Positions 1 through 9,409 of a stretch of DNA of 47,042 nt are shown piece by piece. The notes beneath the pieces were generated by a model. It made no database searches. It saw only the letters and a program-made list of their open reading frames with translations, and was not told the DNA's origin. The translations under genes were made by a program, and so were the position numbers. Origin of the DNA: Asaia bogorensis. Lineage in GTDB: Bacteria > Pseudomonadota > Alphaproteobacteria > CACIAM-22H2. Each line of letters opens with the position of its first letter. The first letter of the stretch is position 1. The stretch covers positions 1 to 47,042 of the forward strand of contig CAMDLT010000031.1 in the NCBI GenBank assembly GCA_945901855.1, read 5' to 3'.

Positions 1-641
1 TCCGCAATGGTCGCGACCTTGAGGCCGTGGAACTGCGCGAACTTCACCAGGTCGGGCAGGCGCGCCATTGTGCCGTCATCGTTCATGATCTCGCAGATCA
101 CGCCTGCGGGCAGCAAGCCCGCCATGCGCGCGATATCGACGGCCGCTTCGGTGTGGCCCGCGCGCACGAGCGTGCCGCCGTCGCGCGCCACCAGCGGAAA
201 AATATGGCCGGGGCTGACGATGTCGCGCGCGCCCTTGCCGGGATCGATCGCGACCTGCACCGTGCGCGCCCGGTCATGCGCCGAAATGCCGGTCGAGATG
301 CCGTCGCGCGCTTCGATCGAAACCGTGAACGCGGTCTGGTGGCGCGAGGCGTTGTCCGCGCTCATCAGCTTCAGGCCCAGCGTTTCGCAGCGCTCGCGCG
401 TCATCGAAAGGCAGATCAGGCCGCGCCCGTATTTGGCCATAAAATTGATCGCCTCGGGGGTGGCGAACTGCGCCGGGATCACAAGGTCGCCCTCGTTTTC
501 GCGGTTTTCGTCGTCGACCAGAATGAACATGCGGCCGTTGCGCGCGTCTTCGACGATTTCGTCGATCGACGACAGGAACGCCACTTCGGTCTGGCCAGTC
601 GCCAAAATTTCCATTTGGCGCGGGGTAGGTTTGAAGGACAC
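1..641 (-). CDS. ribB: 3,4-dihydroxy-2-butanone 4-phosphate synthase, 3' end off the window
   Basis: RibB makes 3,4-dihydroxy-2-butanone 4-phosphate and formate from ribulose 5-phosphate, the four-carbon branch of riboflavin synthesis, in the cytoplasm. The visible N-terminal part carries the family motifs: [12 protein letters not shown] with the metal-binding acidic residues, [12 protein letters not shown], and [14 protein letters not shown] followed by [10 protein letters not shown]. The frame is still open at base 1, so I cannot tell whether this is RibB alone or a RibBA fusion with GTP cyclohydrolase II. A GTG at 641 lies 11 bases after the ribE stop and has GAAAG upstream; an ATG at 614 is the alternative. 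The gene follows ribE and ribD in the same direction, as expected of a riboflavin operon. Confidence 0.93.
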   Translation of the reverse strand, partial: MSFKPTPRQMEILATGQTEVAFLSSIDEIVEDARNGRMFILVDDENRENEGDLVIPAQFATPEAINFMAKYGRGLICLSMTRERCETLGLKLMSADNASRHQTAFTVSIEARDGISTGISAHDRARTVQVAIDPGKGARDIVSPGHIFPLVARDGGTLVRAGHTEAAVDIARMAGLLPAGVICEIMNDDGTMARLPDLVKFAQFHGLKVATIA

Positions 642-652
642 GGTTTTCGCTT

Positions 653-1264
653 TCAGGATTTGGCGAGGATGCGCGCAACATAGCGCGCCAGCGCATCGAC
701 TTCCATGTTGACGCGAAAACCGGGTTTGAGCGTGCCCAAAGTCGTCGCACTCCAGGTATGCGGAATGATGTTGACGCCAAAATGTGCCCGGCCATCGGCA
801 AGGTCGGCGACTTCGTTGACCGTCAGCGACACGCCGTCGAGCGCGACCGACCCTTTGGGCGCCAGATAGCGCGCAAAGGCCGCCGGCGCTGCGAACACCA
901 GCCGCCACGAACCCTGCTCGGGTGTTGCCGACACAAGCTCGGCCGTGCAATCTACATGGCCCGACACGATATGCCCGCCAAGCTCGTCGCCGACGCGCAA
1001 ACTGCCCTCCAGATTGATCTGCGACCCCACCGCCCAGCCGCCCAGCGTGGTTTTGGAGAGGGTTTCGCTCGACGCCTCGACCGCAAACCAGCCCGGCCCC
1101 TTGGCGATGGCCGTAAGACAACAGCCCGAACATGCGATTGAAGCGCCAATGGCAAAAGCCGCCGTGTCGAGTTTGGTTGCGACTTCGAAGCGCGTGTCGC
1201 TGGCCGCGCTGGCAGGGGCTAGGGCGCGGATCTGGCCGCGATCGACGATGATGCCGGTAAACAT
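653..1264 (-). CDS. ribE: riboflavin synthase, alpha subunit type
   Basis: This 203-residue protein converts two molecules of 6,7-dimethyl-8-ribityllumazine into riboflavin, the last step of the pathway. It begins with the typical MFTGII start and shows two tandem lumazine-binding repeats. The first carries GCCLTA and the second DGVSLTVNE; the linker has [14 protein letters not shown]. The open frame extends upstream to about 1405, but only the ATG at 1264 gives the conserved N-terminus. It lies 10 bases after the ribD stop and 11 bases before ribB. The symbol ribC is also used for this family. Confidence 0.95.
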   Translation of the reverse strand: MFTGIIVDRGQIRALAPASAASDTRFEVATKLDTAAFAIGASIACSGCCLTAIAKGPGWFAVEASSETLSKTTLGGWAVGSQINLEGSLRVGDELGGHIVSGHVDCTAELVSATPEQGSWRLVFAAPAAFARYLAPKGSVALDGVSLTVNEVADLADGRAHFGVNIIPHTWSATTLGTLKPGFRVNMEVDALARYVARILAKS

Positions 1265-1274
1265 GCGGGCGAAC

Positions 1275-2387
1275 TTATGTCGCCCGCGTCCAGGATTCCA
1301 GTACATCCTCGCCGCACGGCGAAACCCCCGTCCGCACGAATTTGGGCGCGTGCGCCAGCCGGTCGATCCCAAACGGCGCCACGACCGCCAATCCGTCGCC
1401 GCCAATCACCAATCCGGTCCCAAAACGCACGATCCGATCGACCAGATCAGCGCGCAAAAATGCCGCCGCCAAATAGCCCCCGCCCTCGAGCAGCACGCGC
1501 GTGAGGCCCCGCTTGCCCATCTCGGCCAGGATCGCGCCCGGATCCAAGAAGCCGCTTGGCTCCGGCGGCAAGCGCACGAGTTCGACGCCGCAATCGGCAA
1601 AAACTTTGGCGCGGGCCGCATCGACATCCGCACGCACGAAAAACCACGTCGGCACGTCTTTGGCGCTCGCGACGAGCTTCGAGGTCAGCTGCGTGCGCAA
1701 GCGCCCGTCGACGACCGCACGCACGCGCTTGGCGCCCTCGGTTCCCGGCAGGCGTACATCCAGCATCGGGTTGTCGGCAGTCGCGGTGCCGGAGCCCACC
1801 AGGATCGCGTCGTGCGACAGGCGCAGCGCATGCGCGTTTGCGCGCGCCGTATCGCCGGTGATCCAGCGGCTTTCGCCCTTGTGCGTGGCAATGCGCCCGT
1901 CGAGCGTGGTCGCCATCTTGAACGTGACCAGCGGACGCCCGTCGCGCACGCGAAGAAAAAACCCCTGGTTGAGTTCGGCGGCTTCGTGGCTGCGCACGTT
2001 TTCGACGACCGCGATGCCGGCTTCGCGCAATCTGGCGAACCCGGCGCCCGACACGCGCGGATCCGGATCGCCCACGGCCGCGACCACGCGCGACACGCCA
2101 GCGGCAACCAACGCCTCGGCGCAGGGCGGCGTGCGACCATGGTGGCTGCACGGTTCCAGCGTGACGTAGGCGGTGGCGCCGCGTGCGGCATCCCCTGCCC
2201 GCCCGAGCGCTTGGGTTTCGGCATGCGGACGGCCGCCAGGCTGGGTCCATCCGCGCCCGACCACGTGCGCGTCTTTGACGATCACGCAACCGACGGCCGG
2301 GTTGGGCCACGCGGTGCCAAGGCCGCGGCGTGCAAGCTGCAACGCCGCGTCCATGTGGTTCAGATCGGCGTCATTCCTCGCCGTCAC
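1275..2387 (-). CDS. ribD: bifunctional pyrimidine deaminase/reductase RibD
   Basis: RibD carries out two consecutive steps after GTP cyclohydrolase: deamination of the diaminopyrimidine, then NADPH-dependent reduction of the ribose side chain. The N-terminal deaminase shows the zinc site HAE (residues 55-57) and [11 protein letters not shown] (79-89). The reductase half starts near residue 150 and contains TLDGRIA and LLEGGG. I chose the GTG at 2387, which overlaps the last codons of nrdR, because it leaves a short DLNHM segment before the first helix, like the DEYYM of the E. coli protein. An ATG at 2354 is the alternative. Length, about 370 residues, is normal. Confidence 0.93.
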   Translation of the reverse strand: MTARNDADLNHMDAALQLARRGLGTAWPNPAVGCVIVKDAHVVGRGWTQPGGRPHAETQALGRAGDAARGATAYVTLEPCSHHGRTPPCAEALVAAGVSRVVAAVGDPDPRVSGAGFARLREAGIAVVENVRSHEAAELNQGFFLRVRDGRPLVTFKMATTLDGRIATHKGESRWITGDTARANAHALRLSHDAILVGSGTATADNPMLDVRLPGTEGAKRVRAVVDGRLRTQLTSKLVASAKDVPTWFFVRADVDAARAKVFADCGVELVRLPPEPSGFLDPGAILAEMGKRGLTRVLLEGGGYLAAAFLRADLVDRIVRFGTGLVIGGDGLAVVAPFGIDRLAHAPKFVRTGVSPCGEDVLESWTRAT

Positions 2388-2829
2388 CGAGCTTGCCCAC
2401 AAAATCTTCGAAATCCTTCGCCTCGCGGAAATTCTTGTAGACCGAGGCAAAGCGGATATACGCGACGTGATCGAGCGTGCGCAGCGCGTCCATCACCATT
2501 TCGCCGACCACGGTCGAGGGAATTTCGCTTTCGCCCAGGCTCTCCAGACGGCGCTGGATGCCCGAGACGATGCGCTCGACGCGATCGGGCTCCACCGGGC
2601 GTTTGCGCACGGCGTGCGTCAGCGAGCGCAAAATCTTTTCGCGCTCGAACTGTTCCTTGGCGCCGTTCTTTTTGACGATCGTCAGTTCGCGCAACTGCAC
2701 GCGTTCGAACGTCGTGAAGCGCGAGCCGCAGGACGGGCAAAAACGCCGCCGCCGGATCGCCGAGCCGTCCTCGGTCGGGCGCGAATCTTTGACCTGGGTA
2801 TCTTCGTGGCCGCAAAACGGACAGCGCAT
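2371..2829 (-). CDS. nrdR: transcriptional repressor NrdR
   Basis: NrdR is a zinc-finger/ATP-cone repressor of ribonucleotide reductase genes; it senses ATP and dATP and binds NrdR boxes. The 152-residue product has the N-terminal zinc ribbon with cysteines 3, 6, 31 and 34, followed by the ATP-cone from about residue 49. The string [19 protein letters not shown] marks the start of the cone. It sits between glyA and ribD, a common order in alphaproteobacteria. Its last codons overlap the proposed GTG start of ribD, which suggests translational coupling. Confidence 0.96.
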   Translation of the reverse strand: MRCPFCGHEDTQVKDSRPTEDGSAIRRRRFCPSCGSRFTTFERVQLRELTIVKKNGAKEQFEREKILRSLTHAVRKRPVEPDRVERIVSGIQRRLESLGESEIPSTVVGEMVMDALRTLDHVAYIRFASVYKNFREAKDFEDFVGKLGDGEE

Positions 2830-2860
2830 GGGGGTTTTTCCCTTCTGATGGCTTCGACGA

Positions 2861-4177
2861 TTAACCGCGATAGATCGGGAAACGCCCGGTCAACGCCAGG
2901 ACTTTGGCGTGCACGGCTGTCTCGACTGCCGAATTGTCGCCGGTGTTGGAATGGGCCAACCCATTCAGCGTTTCGGCGATCAAATCGGCGACCGTGCGAA
3001 ATTCGGCCGGCCCGAACCCGCGTGTCGTGCCCGCCGGCGTGCCAAGCCGCACGCCCGAGGTTACCATCGGTTTTTCGGGGTCGAACGGAATGCCGTTTTT
3101 GTTGCACGTCAAGCCCGCGCGTCCCAGGCTCTTTTCGGCCACCGTGCCGGTCAGCTTCTTGGGCCGCAGATCGACCAGCATCAAATGGCTGTCCGTCCCG
3201 CCCGACACGATCGCAAAACCGTGCTCGACCAAGCGTCCCGCAAGGGCGCGCGCGTTTTCGACCACGCGCGCGGCATAGGCTTTGAACTCGGGCCGCAGCG
3301 CTTCGCCGAATGCCACGGCCTTGGCCGCAATGACATGCATCAGCGGTCCGCCTTGCAGGCCGGGGAAAACGGCCGAATTGAACTTTTTGCCCAGATCCTC
3401 GTCCATCGACAGAATCATGCCGCCGCGCGGTCCCCGCAGCGTTTTGTGCGTGGTGGTCGTAACGACATGGGCATGCGGCAGCGGGTTCGGATAGGCGCCG
3501 CCCGCGACCAGACCGGCATAGTGCGCCATATCGACCATCAAGATCGCGCCGATCTTGTCGGCAACGTCGCGAAAGCGCTTGAAATCGATGTGGCGCGAAT
3601 AGGCCGAGCCGCCCGCGATGATCAGCTTGGGCTTCTCGGCGAGCGCCTTGGCTTCCATCGCGTCGTAGTCGATCAGCTGGTTGTCGGCGCGCACGCCGTA
3701 CGACACGGGCTTGAACCATTTGCCTGACTGGTTGGCAGGCGAGCCGTGCGTCAGGTGCCCGCCTTCGGCCAGCGACATGCCCATGTACGTGTCGCCCGGT
3801 TGCAGCAGCGCGAAGAACACCGCCTGGTTGGCCTGGGCGCCCGAATGCGGCTGCACATTGGCGTAGTTGCAGCCGAACAGCTTTTTGGCGCGCGCGATGG
3901 CGAACGTTTCGGCTTCGTCGACGAATTCGCAGCCGCCGTAGTAGCGCCGCCCCGGATAGCCTTCGGCGTATTTGTTGGTCATCACCGAGCCCTGCGCTTC
4001 GAGCACGGCGCGGCTGACGATGTTTTCCGACGCGATCAGTTCGATTTCGTTTTGCTGGCGGCCCAGTTCGCGGTCGATCGAGGCGCGAATATCGGGATCG
4101 GAATCCGCGAGGCTCGTGCCAAAAAAGCTTTTGGCGAAATCGGCGTCGAACGGGCGGGCAGGTTCGGCAGGCGACAT
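2861..4177 (-). CDS. glyA: serine hydroxymethyltransferase
   Basis: GlyA is a cytosolic PLP enzyme that converts serine and tetrahydrofolate to glycine and methylene-tetrahydrofolate. The 438-residue product has the conserved IELIASEN segment, PHSGAQAN, and the PLP lysine K245 in [11 protein letters not shown]. An open frame continues upstream to 4267, but the ATG at 4177 is preceded by AAAGGAACC at a good distance and gives the normal family length. It lies 22 bases downstream of rpiB and upstream of nrdR, all in the same direction, so the three are probably co-transcribed. Confidence 0.96.
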   Translation of the reverse strand: MSPAEPARPFDADFAKSFFGTSLADSDPDIRASIDRELGRQQNEIELIASENIVSRAVLEAQGSVMTNKYAEGYPGRRYYGGCEFVDEAETFAIARAKKLFGCNYANVQPHSGAQANQAVFFALLQPGDTYMGMSLAEGGHLTHGSPANQSGKWFKPVSYGVRADNQLIDYDAMEAKALAEKPKLIIAGGSAYSRHIDFKRFRDVADKIGAILMVDMAHYAGLVAGGAYPNPLPHAHVVTTTTHKTLRGPRGGMILSMDEDLGKKFNSAVFPGLQGGPLMHVIAAKAVAFGEALRPEFKAYAARVVENARALAGRLVEHGFAIVSGGTDSHLMLVDLRPKKLTGTVAEKSLGRAGLTCNKNGIPFDPEKPMVTSGVRLGTPAGTTRGFGPAEFRTVADLIAETLNGLAHSNTGDNSAVETAVHAKVLALTGRFPIYRG

Positions 4178-4199
4178 GGCGGCAGGTTCCTTTGAAATT

Positions 4200-4631
4200 T
4201 CAACCGAGTTTGGCGACGCGCCGTTCGTGGCGGCCGCCGTCGAATTTGGTCGCAAGAAAAACGGCAAGACAGGCGCGCGCGACTTCGACGCCGATCAAGC
4301 GCGCGCCCAGCACCAGCACGTTGGCATCGTTGTGCTGGCGGCACAGGCGCGCGGAGGTTTCGTCGTGGCACAAGGCCGCGCGGATATGGCGATGGCGATT
4401 GGCGGCGATCGACATGCCGATGCCCGAGCCGCAGATCAATACGCCGCGCGCCGCTTGGCCTGCCTGGAGCGCTGCCGCAAGCTTGTCGGCGAAATCCGGA
4501 TAATCGACGCTGTCGCCGCCGCTGGGCCCCAAATCGAGGGCCCGAAAGCCAAGCTCGACCAAGGTCGCGGCAAGCTGCGCTTTAAGTTCGACGCCGCCAT
4601 GGTCGGCAGCAAGGGCAATGGTTTCGGTCAT
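4200..4631 (-). CDS. rpiB: ribose-5-phosphate isomerase B
   Basis: RpiB interconverts ribose 5-phosphate and ribulose 5-phosphate, and ribulose 5-phosphate feeds RibB in the same cluster. The 143-residue protein shows the RpiB/LacAB fold signatures: AADHGG at residues 8-13 and [13 protein letters not shown] from C68, the catalytic cysteine region. The tail retains the usual LGARLIG and basic end. It opens the glyA-nrdR-rib gene string, and 72 bases separate it from the small ORF further upstream. Confidence 0.95.
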   Translation of the reverse strand: MTETIALAADHGGVELKAQLAATLVELGFRALDLGPSGGDSVDYPDFADKLAAALQAGQAARGVLICGSGIGMSIAANRHRHIRAALCHDETSARLCRQHNDANVLVLGARLIGVEVARACLAVFLATKFDGGRHERRVAKLG

Positions 4632-4703
4632 GACGGGCGGGACCCTACCATATCTCGTCGCGCCGCGACAATTGGCCCCAAGCCCTTGCGGAGTTTGGGG
4701 TTT

Positions 4704-4901
4704 TTAGCCGGCGGTGTCGGGTACCAAACCTTCGCGCTTCAAAGCTGCATTGAGCTTGCGCAAAGCATTGTTGCGCAGCACCACCTCGCTCGCGCTCGAG
4801 GGGCCCACGATCGAGACTTCCAATCCCGATTGCGCGTCGATGGCGGTCGCCTTCGTGTAGGCGCCGATTTGATGGAATTCGAAGAAGGTTTCGCGCGGCA
4901 T
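4704..4901 (-). CDS. small conserved alphaproteobacterial protein, DUF6898-like
   Basis: This 65-residue ORF starts MPRETFFEFHQIG and continues with VTAID-type sequence (TKATAIDAQSGLEVSIVGP) and a C-terminal RNNALRKLNAAL helix. It resembles the short DUF6898 proteins often found near housekeeping genes in this class; I recognise the family from the pattern only and know of no function. The reading frame is open well upstream into the antisense of the thioesterase gene, but the ATG at 4901 gives the family-like N-terminus. A GGAG lies rather far (14 bases) upstream. It is divergent from the thioesterase gene, with about 50 bases between them. Confidence 0.7.
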   Translation of the reverse strand: MPRETFFEFHQIGAYTKATAIDAQSGLEVSIVGPSSASEVVLRNNALRKLNAALKREGLVPDTAG

Positions 4902-4955
4902 GGGATGCGGCAAAGCTCCGTTGCGGACGAGATAGTTTAGGTCTAAAGTATTTCG

Positions 4956-5417
4956 ATGGCAAACCCGCCTTATACCCAGACCCGCCAGATCCGCTTCAGC
5001 CACACGGACCCGGCGGGCATCGTCTATTTCCCCAATTATTTCGATTTCTGCAACGGGGTTATCGAAGATTTTTATACCAAACGCCTCGGCGTGGACTACG
5101 CCAAACTGATCTTCGAGCGTCGGCGCGGCACGCCCATCGTGCATGCTGCCTGCGATTTTTTTGCGCCCTCGGTCATGGGCGAGAGCCTCGACTTCACGCT
5201 GCTGCTCGACAGGTTCGGCAAAAGCTCGATCGAGTTTTCGATCTACGGCCATGCGCAGGCAATCTTGCGGCTGCAAGCGCGCATCGTCACGGTGTATATG
5301 GACCTGGAGACGCGAAAATCCGATCCGATCCCGGACGATCTGCGCCGACGTTTCGTCCAATACCAGGACGAATCGGCCGGTTGGATCGCGCCCGCCAAAC
5401 CGAAAGCGACACCATGA
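4956..5417 (+). CDS. YbgC/4-hydroxybenzoyl-CoA thioesterase-like hotdog protein
   Basis: The 153-residue protein is a single hotdog-fold acyl-CoA thioesterase. Its start, FSHTDPAGIVYFPNYFDF, contains the catalytic aspartate (D18) and the following helix of the 4-hydroxybenzoyl-CoA thioesterase group. Unlike the ybgC gene of tol-pal operons, it has no Tol genes beside it. It overlaps the following ridA gene by ATGA, so the two are co-translated. The substrate cannot be read from sequence; aromatic or short acyl-CoA esters are plausible given the acyl-CoA dehydrogenase downstream. Confidence 0.85.
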   Translation: MANPPYTQTRQIRFSHTDPAGIVYFPNYFDFCNGVIEDFYTKRLGVDYAKLIFERRRGTPIVHAACDFFAPSVMGESLDFTLLLDRFGKSSIEFSIYGHAQAILRLQARIVTVYMDLETRKSDPIPDDLRRRFVQYQDESAGWIAPAKPKATP

Positions 5418-5812
5418 ACACCGCCATCCTGCCGCCCGGCTGGGAAAAACCCAAAGGCTACGCCAACGCGATCGCCGCCAAAGGCACGCAGATTTTCATC
5501 GCCGGCCAAATCGGCTGGAACCCGGCCAATTCGGCGTTCGAAAGCGACGATTTTATCGACCAGACGCGCCAAGCGCTGTCGAACATCGCCGATTTGCTGC
5601 GCGCGGCGAACGCGGGCCCCGAGCATCTGGTGCGCCTGACCTGGTACGTTGTCGACAAACGCGTTTATCTCGACCGGCTCAAAGAAGTGGGCGGCGCCTA
5701 CCGCGATACGCTTGGCCGCAATTTCCCGGCCATGACGCTGGTCGAGGTCAAATCGCTGCTCGAAGCGCGCGCCCAGGTCGAAATCGAAGCGACGGCCGTC
5801 GTGCCGGATTGA
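5414..5812 (+). CDS. RidA family (YjgF/YER057c/UK114) protein
   Basis: A 132-residue RidA-superfamily protein. Archetypal RidA hydrolyses reactive enamine/imine intermediates released by PLP enzymes. The sequence shows IFIAGQIGWN near residue 35 and the C-terminal SLLEARAQVEIEATAV, where the arginine matches the substrate-binding arginine of active deaminases. The start overlaps the thioesterase stop (ATGA). It could belong to a Rid subgroup other than RidA itself, so I leave the symbol empty. Confidence 0.88.
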   Translation: MNTAILPPGWEKPKGYANAIAAKGTQIFIAGQIGWNPANSAFESDDFIDQTRQALSNIADLLRAANAGPEHLVRLTWYVVDKRVYLDRLKEVGGAYRDTLGRNFPAMTLVEVKSLLEARAQVEIEATAVVPD

Positions 5813-5869
5813 TTCGCCAACGCGCGCGTCCGCTCTATACTCGCTGATCCCCATTTCGAGGAACCCGCC

Positions 5870-7078
5870 ATGCCCGATACAGCCCCCGCCGCCAAATCCG
5901 AAAAGGCCGCCGCATTCCAGTGGGAAGATCCGTTCTTCATGGACGCAGATCTTTCGGAAGAAGAGCGCATGATCCGCGATGCGGCGCGCGACTACAGCCA
6001 GGGCAAACTCGCCCCGCGCGTGCAGAAGGCCTTCCGCGAAGAGAGCGTTGACCGCTCGATCTTCGAAGAAATGGGCGCCCTCGGCTTCCTGGGTTCGACC
6101 ATCGAGGGCTACGGATGTGCGGGCACCTCTTACACCGCCTACGGCCTCATCGCGCGCGAGGTCGAGCGCGTGGATAGCGGCTACCGCTCGATGATGAGCG
6201 TGCAGTCCTCGCTGGTCATGCATCCGATCCATGCCTACGGCACCGAAGCGCAGCGCCAGAAGTATCTTCCCAAGCTCGCCACCGGCGAATGGGTCGGTTG
6301 CTTTGGCTTGACCGAGCCCGATGCGGGCTCCGATCCCGGCAGCATGGCCACGCGCGCGAAAAAGGTCCCGGGCGGCTATTCCATTTCGGGCGCCAAAATG
6401 TGGATCTCGAACTCGCCGATCGCCGACGTGTTCGTGGTGTGGGCAAAGGACGATGCGGGCGACATTCGCGGCTTTGTCCTGGAAAAGGGCATGAAGGGCC
6501 TGAGCGCCCCCAAGATCGAAGGCAAGTTCAGCCTGCGCGCATCCGTGACGGGCGAAATTGTGATGGACGAGGTGCATGTCGGCGACGATGCGCTGCTGCC
6601 CAACGTCAAGGGCCTCAAAGGACCGTTCGGTTGCTTGAACCGCGCGCGCTTCGGCATCGCGTGGGGCGCCCTGGGCGCCGCCGAATTTTGTTGGCACGCA
6701 GCGCGCAAATACACGCTCGAACGCAAGATGTTCGGCCGCCCCATTGCGGCCAACCAGCTGATCCAGAAAAAGCTGGCCGACATGCAGACCGAAATTTCAA
6801 TCGGCCTGCTGTCGTGCCTGCAAGCCGGTCGCTTGATGGACCAAGGCCGCCTGCCGGTCGAAACCATCAGTCTTATCAAGCGCAACAGCTGCGGCAAGGC
6901 GCTCGACATTGCGCGCATGGCGCGCGACATGCACGGCGGCAACGGCATCATGGACGAATATGGCGTGATCCGGCACATGCTCAATCTGGAAACCGTCAAC
7001 ACCTACGAGGGCACGCACGACATCCACGCGCTGGTTTTGGGCCGCGCCCAAACCGGTATCCAAGCTTTCGGGCCCTAG
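5870..7078 (+). CDS. gcdH: glutaryl-CoA dehydrogenase
   Basis: This FAD enzyme oxidises and decarboxylates glutaryl-CoA to crotonyl-CoA in lysine, tryptophan and glutarate breakdown. The 402-residue protein matches the glutaryl-CoA subgroup closely: [17 protein letters not shown] contains the arginine (R106) that holds the distal carboxylate, [10 protein letters not shown] contacts FAD, and E380 in [12 protein letters not shown] is the catalytic base. GAGGAACCCGCC precedes the ATG. The CaiB-type transferase 12.5 kb downstream could supply glutaryl-CoA, but that link is inference. Confidence 0.93.
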   Translation: MPDTAPAAKSEKAAAFQWEDPFFMDADLSEEERMIRDAARDYSQGKLAPRVQKAFREESVDRSIFEEMGALGFLGSTIEGYGCAGTSYTAYGLIAREVERVDSGYRSMMSVQSSLVMHPIHAYGTEAQRQKYLPKLATGEWVGCFGLTEPDAGSDPGSMATRAKKVPGGYSISGAKMWISNSPIADVFVVWAKDDAGDIRGFVLEKGMKGLSAPKIEGKFSLRASVTGEIVMDEVHVGDDALLPNVKGLKGPFGCLNRARFGIAWGALGAAEFCWHAARKYTLERKMFGRPIAANQLIQKKLADMQTEISIGLLSCLQAGRLMDQGRLPVETISLIKRNSCGKALDIARMARDMHGGNGIMDEYGVIRHMLNLETVNTYEGTHDIHALVLGRAQTGIQAFGP

Positions 7079-7128
7079 CGGCGACTCGGCGTCACGCAAC
7101 GGTCATCAAGTGCGTATAAACTGGGTTC

Positions 7129-8319
7129 ATGATGGATGATCCCCCCCACCGTCTTTCGGCAGGCATCGATCAATTCGTTCTGCCGATCGTGCCGGTCCCG
7201 TCCGACATCCAATGTTCCGCCGTCTATGACCGTTTTGTCGACGACATCGATTTGCTGGCGATCCCTGTTTGCGACGACGGGAAGCCGGTCGGGCTGATCG
7301 ACCGCTATCATTTTTTGCGCCAGCTCGCGCATAGCTACGGGCGCGCGCTGTTCGCCAACAAACCGGTCGCCACGATCATGGACCGCGACCCGCTGGTGGT
7401 CGAGCGCGCCATCGATATCCACGCGCTGCAAAATCTGATCGCCGACGATCGGCCAGCGGCGCTCGCGCGCGGTTTTATCGTCGTCGCGGACGGGCGCTAT
7501 CTTGGCATGGGGGCGGCCTTGGGCTTGCTGCGCGCGAGCCTGGTCGAGAGTGCTGCCGTCAATCGGCGGCTTGAAAAAGCGCTGGAGGCGTCGGAATCCG
7601 CCTCGCGCCTAAAATCTCGGTTCTTCGCCAATCTGAGTCACGAACTGCGCACGCCCCTCAATGCCATTATCGGCTTTGCCGAGGTGATGGCGGGCGGCGT
7701 CATGGGGCCGCTCGATGCGCGCTATCGCAGCTATGCGGGCGACATCCATTCGAGCGGGCTGCATCTTCTGTCGCTAATCAACGATTTGCTCGACATGGCC
7801 AAGATCGAGGCCGGCGAAATGCGCGCCGATCCGCAAGAGACCGATCTTGCCGTCGCCTGCGAGGGCGCGCTTCGCATGGTGCGCGCAACCGCCGAGCGCG
7901 CGCGCCTGCTCCTGAAGGTCGAGATCGCCGCGGACGGCCCGACCGCGAACGTCGACACACGGCATCTGAGCCAGATTTTGCTCAATCTACTGTCCAACGC
8001 GATCAAGTTCACGCCGGCGGGCGGGCATGTGGAACTGCGCGTGCGGACGGATGCCGCCGGCGCCGGGCGCATCGAGATTGCCGATACCGGCATCGGCATG
8101 TCGCCGCAGGACATCGCGCTTGCGCTCAAACCGTTCGGCCAAGTCGCCAACGCGCTGTCGCGCAACCACGAGGGCACGGGCCTGGGGCTGCCGCTGGTCA
8201 AGGCGTTGTGCGACATCAACGCGATCGGGTTCGAGATTGCGAGCGCGCCGGGCGCGGGCACTTGCGTCACGCTCGATTTCGCGTACGTGCAAAACAAGGC
8301 GGTCCTCGCGGCGGAGTAA
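7129..8319 (+). CDS. sensor histidine kinase with N-terminal CBS-like region
   Basis: The 396-residue kinase has no membrane segment. Residues 15-140 look like a pair of CBS-type repeats (LLAIPVCDDGKPVGLIDRY, then PVATIMDRDPLVVE) of the sort seen in front of signalling output domains. HisKA follows, with the phospho-accepting H171 in FANLSHELRTPLNAI. The ATPase has N-box LLNLLSNAIKF, G1 DTGIGM and G2 GTGLGLPL. It is therefore a cytoplasmic kinase that may sense a nucleotide or other small ligand. No response regulator gene is adjacent. ATG codons at 7129 and 7132 are both possible. Confidence 0.87.
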   Translation: MMDDPPHRLSAGIDQFVLPIVPVPSDIQCSAVYDRFVDDIDLLAIPVCDDGKPVGLIDRYHFLRQLAHSYGRALFANKPVATIMDRDPLVVERAIDIHALQNLIADDRPAALARGFIVVADGRYLGMGAALGLLRASLVESAAVNRRLEKALEASESASRLKSRFFANLSHELRTPLNAIIGFAEVMAGGVMGPLDARYRSYAGDIHSSGLHLLSLINDLLDMAKIEAGEMRADPQETDLAVACEGALRMVRATAERARLLLKVEIAADGPTANVDTRHLSQILLNLLSNAIKFTPAGGHVELRVRTDAAGAGRIEIADTGIGMSPQDIALALKPFGQVANALSRNHEGTGLGLPLVKALCDINAIGFEIASAPGAGTCVTLDFAYVQNKAVLAAE

Positions 8320-8341
8320 AAGACGCGCTACAACCGGGCCG

Positions 8342-8689
8342 ATGCTGCGCGTCCTTACCTTGCTGCTCGTCTGCCAACTGGCCGGCGAAATCCTCGCACG
8401 CCTGTCGGGCCTGCCGTTGCCGGGCCCCGTCGTGGGCATGGTGCTGCTGTTCTTGCTGCTCCTGCGCCAGGGCAAGGTGGACGGCGAAACCGAGCGCGTG
8501 TCGGGCGGGCTGCTCGAACATCTCTCGCTGCTGTTCGTGCCCGCAGGCGTGGGCGTCGTGCTGCATCTCGATCTGATCGCGGCCGAGTGGGTTGCCATCG
8601 TCGCGGCCTTGTTCGTTTCCACGTTTGCCGCCATTTTGGTTGCGGCCTTCGCGATGCGCCGCCTCGCCAAGCCCGACGACGCGCCATGA
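8342..8689 (+). CDS. lrgA: LrgA/CidA-type holin-like membrane protein
   Basis: A 115-residue protein with about four hydrophobic segments and the family motif GLPLPGPVVGMVLLFLLL, followed by VSGGLLEHLSLLFVPAGVGV. LrgA/CidA proteins pair with LrgB/CidB in the inner membrane and have been linked to control of murein hydrolases and, in other lineages, to export of glycolate or pyruvate. It overlaps lrgB by ATGA and follows the CBS kinase gene by 22 bases. The symbol reflects family membership, not proven function. Confidence 0.88.
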   Translation: MLRVLTLLLVCQLAGEILARLSGLPLPGPVVGMVLLFLLLLRQGKVDGETERVSGGLLEHLSLLFVPAGVGVVLHLDLIAAEWVAIVAALFVSTFAAILVAAFAMRRLAKPDDAP

Positions 8690-9405
8690 ACGACGATCTG
8701 GCGCGCATCTGGGTCTATCTTTCGACCACGCCGCTGGTCGGCCTGACCGCAACGCTGGTCGCCTACAGGCTTGGCTACGCCGCCTTCGTGCGCAGCGGAC
8801 GCAATCCGGCCGCCAATCCCGTGCTGATTGCGGTCGTGCTGTTGGCGGGACTGCTGTGGCTTACCGACACGCCCTACCGCACGTATTTCGACGGCGCGCA
8901 GTTCGTGCATTTTTTGCTGGGGCCGGCCACGGTCGCGCTGGCGGTGCCCCTCTATCGCCATTTCGCCGCAATCAAGCGCGCCGCCTTTGCCATCGCGGTT
9001 TCGATCGTGGCGGGATCGCTTGCCGCGATCGCCGCCGCCATCGGCACGGCGTGGCTTTTGGGCGCCTCGCGCGAAACGCTGCTGAGCCTTGCGCCCAAAT
9101 CGGTGACGACGCCCGTCGCAATGGGAATCGCCGAACAAATCGGCGGCCTGCCGTCGCTGACGGCAGCACTGGTTATCTTGACCGGCATCATCGGCGCCGT
9201 CTGCGCGACCTTCGTGCTGAACGCAGTCGGCATCAAGGATTGGCGCGCGCGCGGCCTTGCGATCGGCGTCGCCGCGCACGGCATCGGTACGGCGCGCGCG
9301 TTTCAGGTCAACGACGTGGCGGGCGCCTTCGCAAGCGTCGGCATGGGCCTTGGCGCGTTGGCCACGGCCATCCTGGTCCCGCTCGTGGTGCGGCTGGTTT
9401 TGTAG
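8686..9405 (+). CDS. lrgB: LrgB family membrane protein
   Basis: The 239-residue partner of LrgA is strongly hydrophobic with about six to seven membrane spans. It carries the LrgB signature around LLGPATVALAVPLY, LAPKSVTTPVAMGIAEQ and AAHGIGTARAF. The ATG at 8686 overlaps the lrgA stop and is the only start giving the normal N-terminus. It ends 4 bases from the end of the convergent MarR-family gene, with no obvious terminator between them. Confidence 0.9.
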   Translation: MNDDLARIWVYLSTTPLVGLTATLVAYRLGYAAFVRSGRNPAANPVLIAVVLLAGLLWLTDTPYRTYFDGAQFVHFLLGPATVALAVPLYRHFAAIKRAAFAIAVSIVAGSLAAIAAAIGTAWLLGASRETLLSLAPKSVTTPVAMGIAEQIGGLPSLTAALVILTGIIGAVCATFVLNAVGIKDWRARGLAIGVAAHGIGTARAFQVNDVAGAFASVGMGLGALATAILVPLVVRLVL

Positions 9406-9409
9406 CTGC

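Noticed and set aside
945..2675. Long open frame on the plus strand across the rib genes
   Set aside because: It is antisense to ribE, ribD and nrdR, which show clear family motifs; its translation is basic, low in structure and arises from high GC content. The same holds for other long antisense frames, for example across parC (31745-34936).
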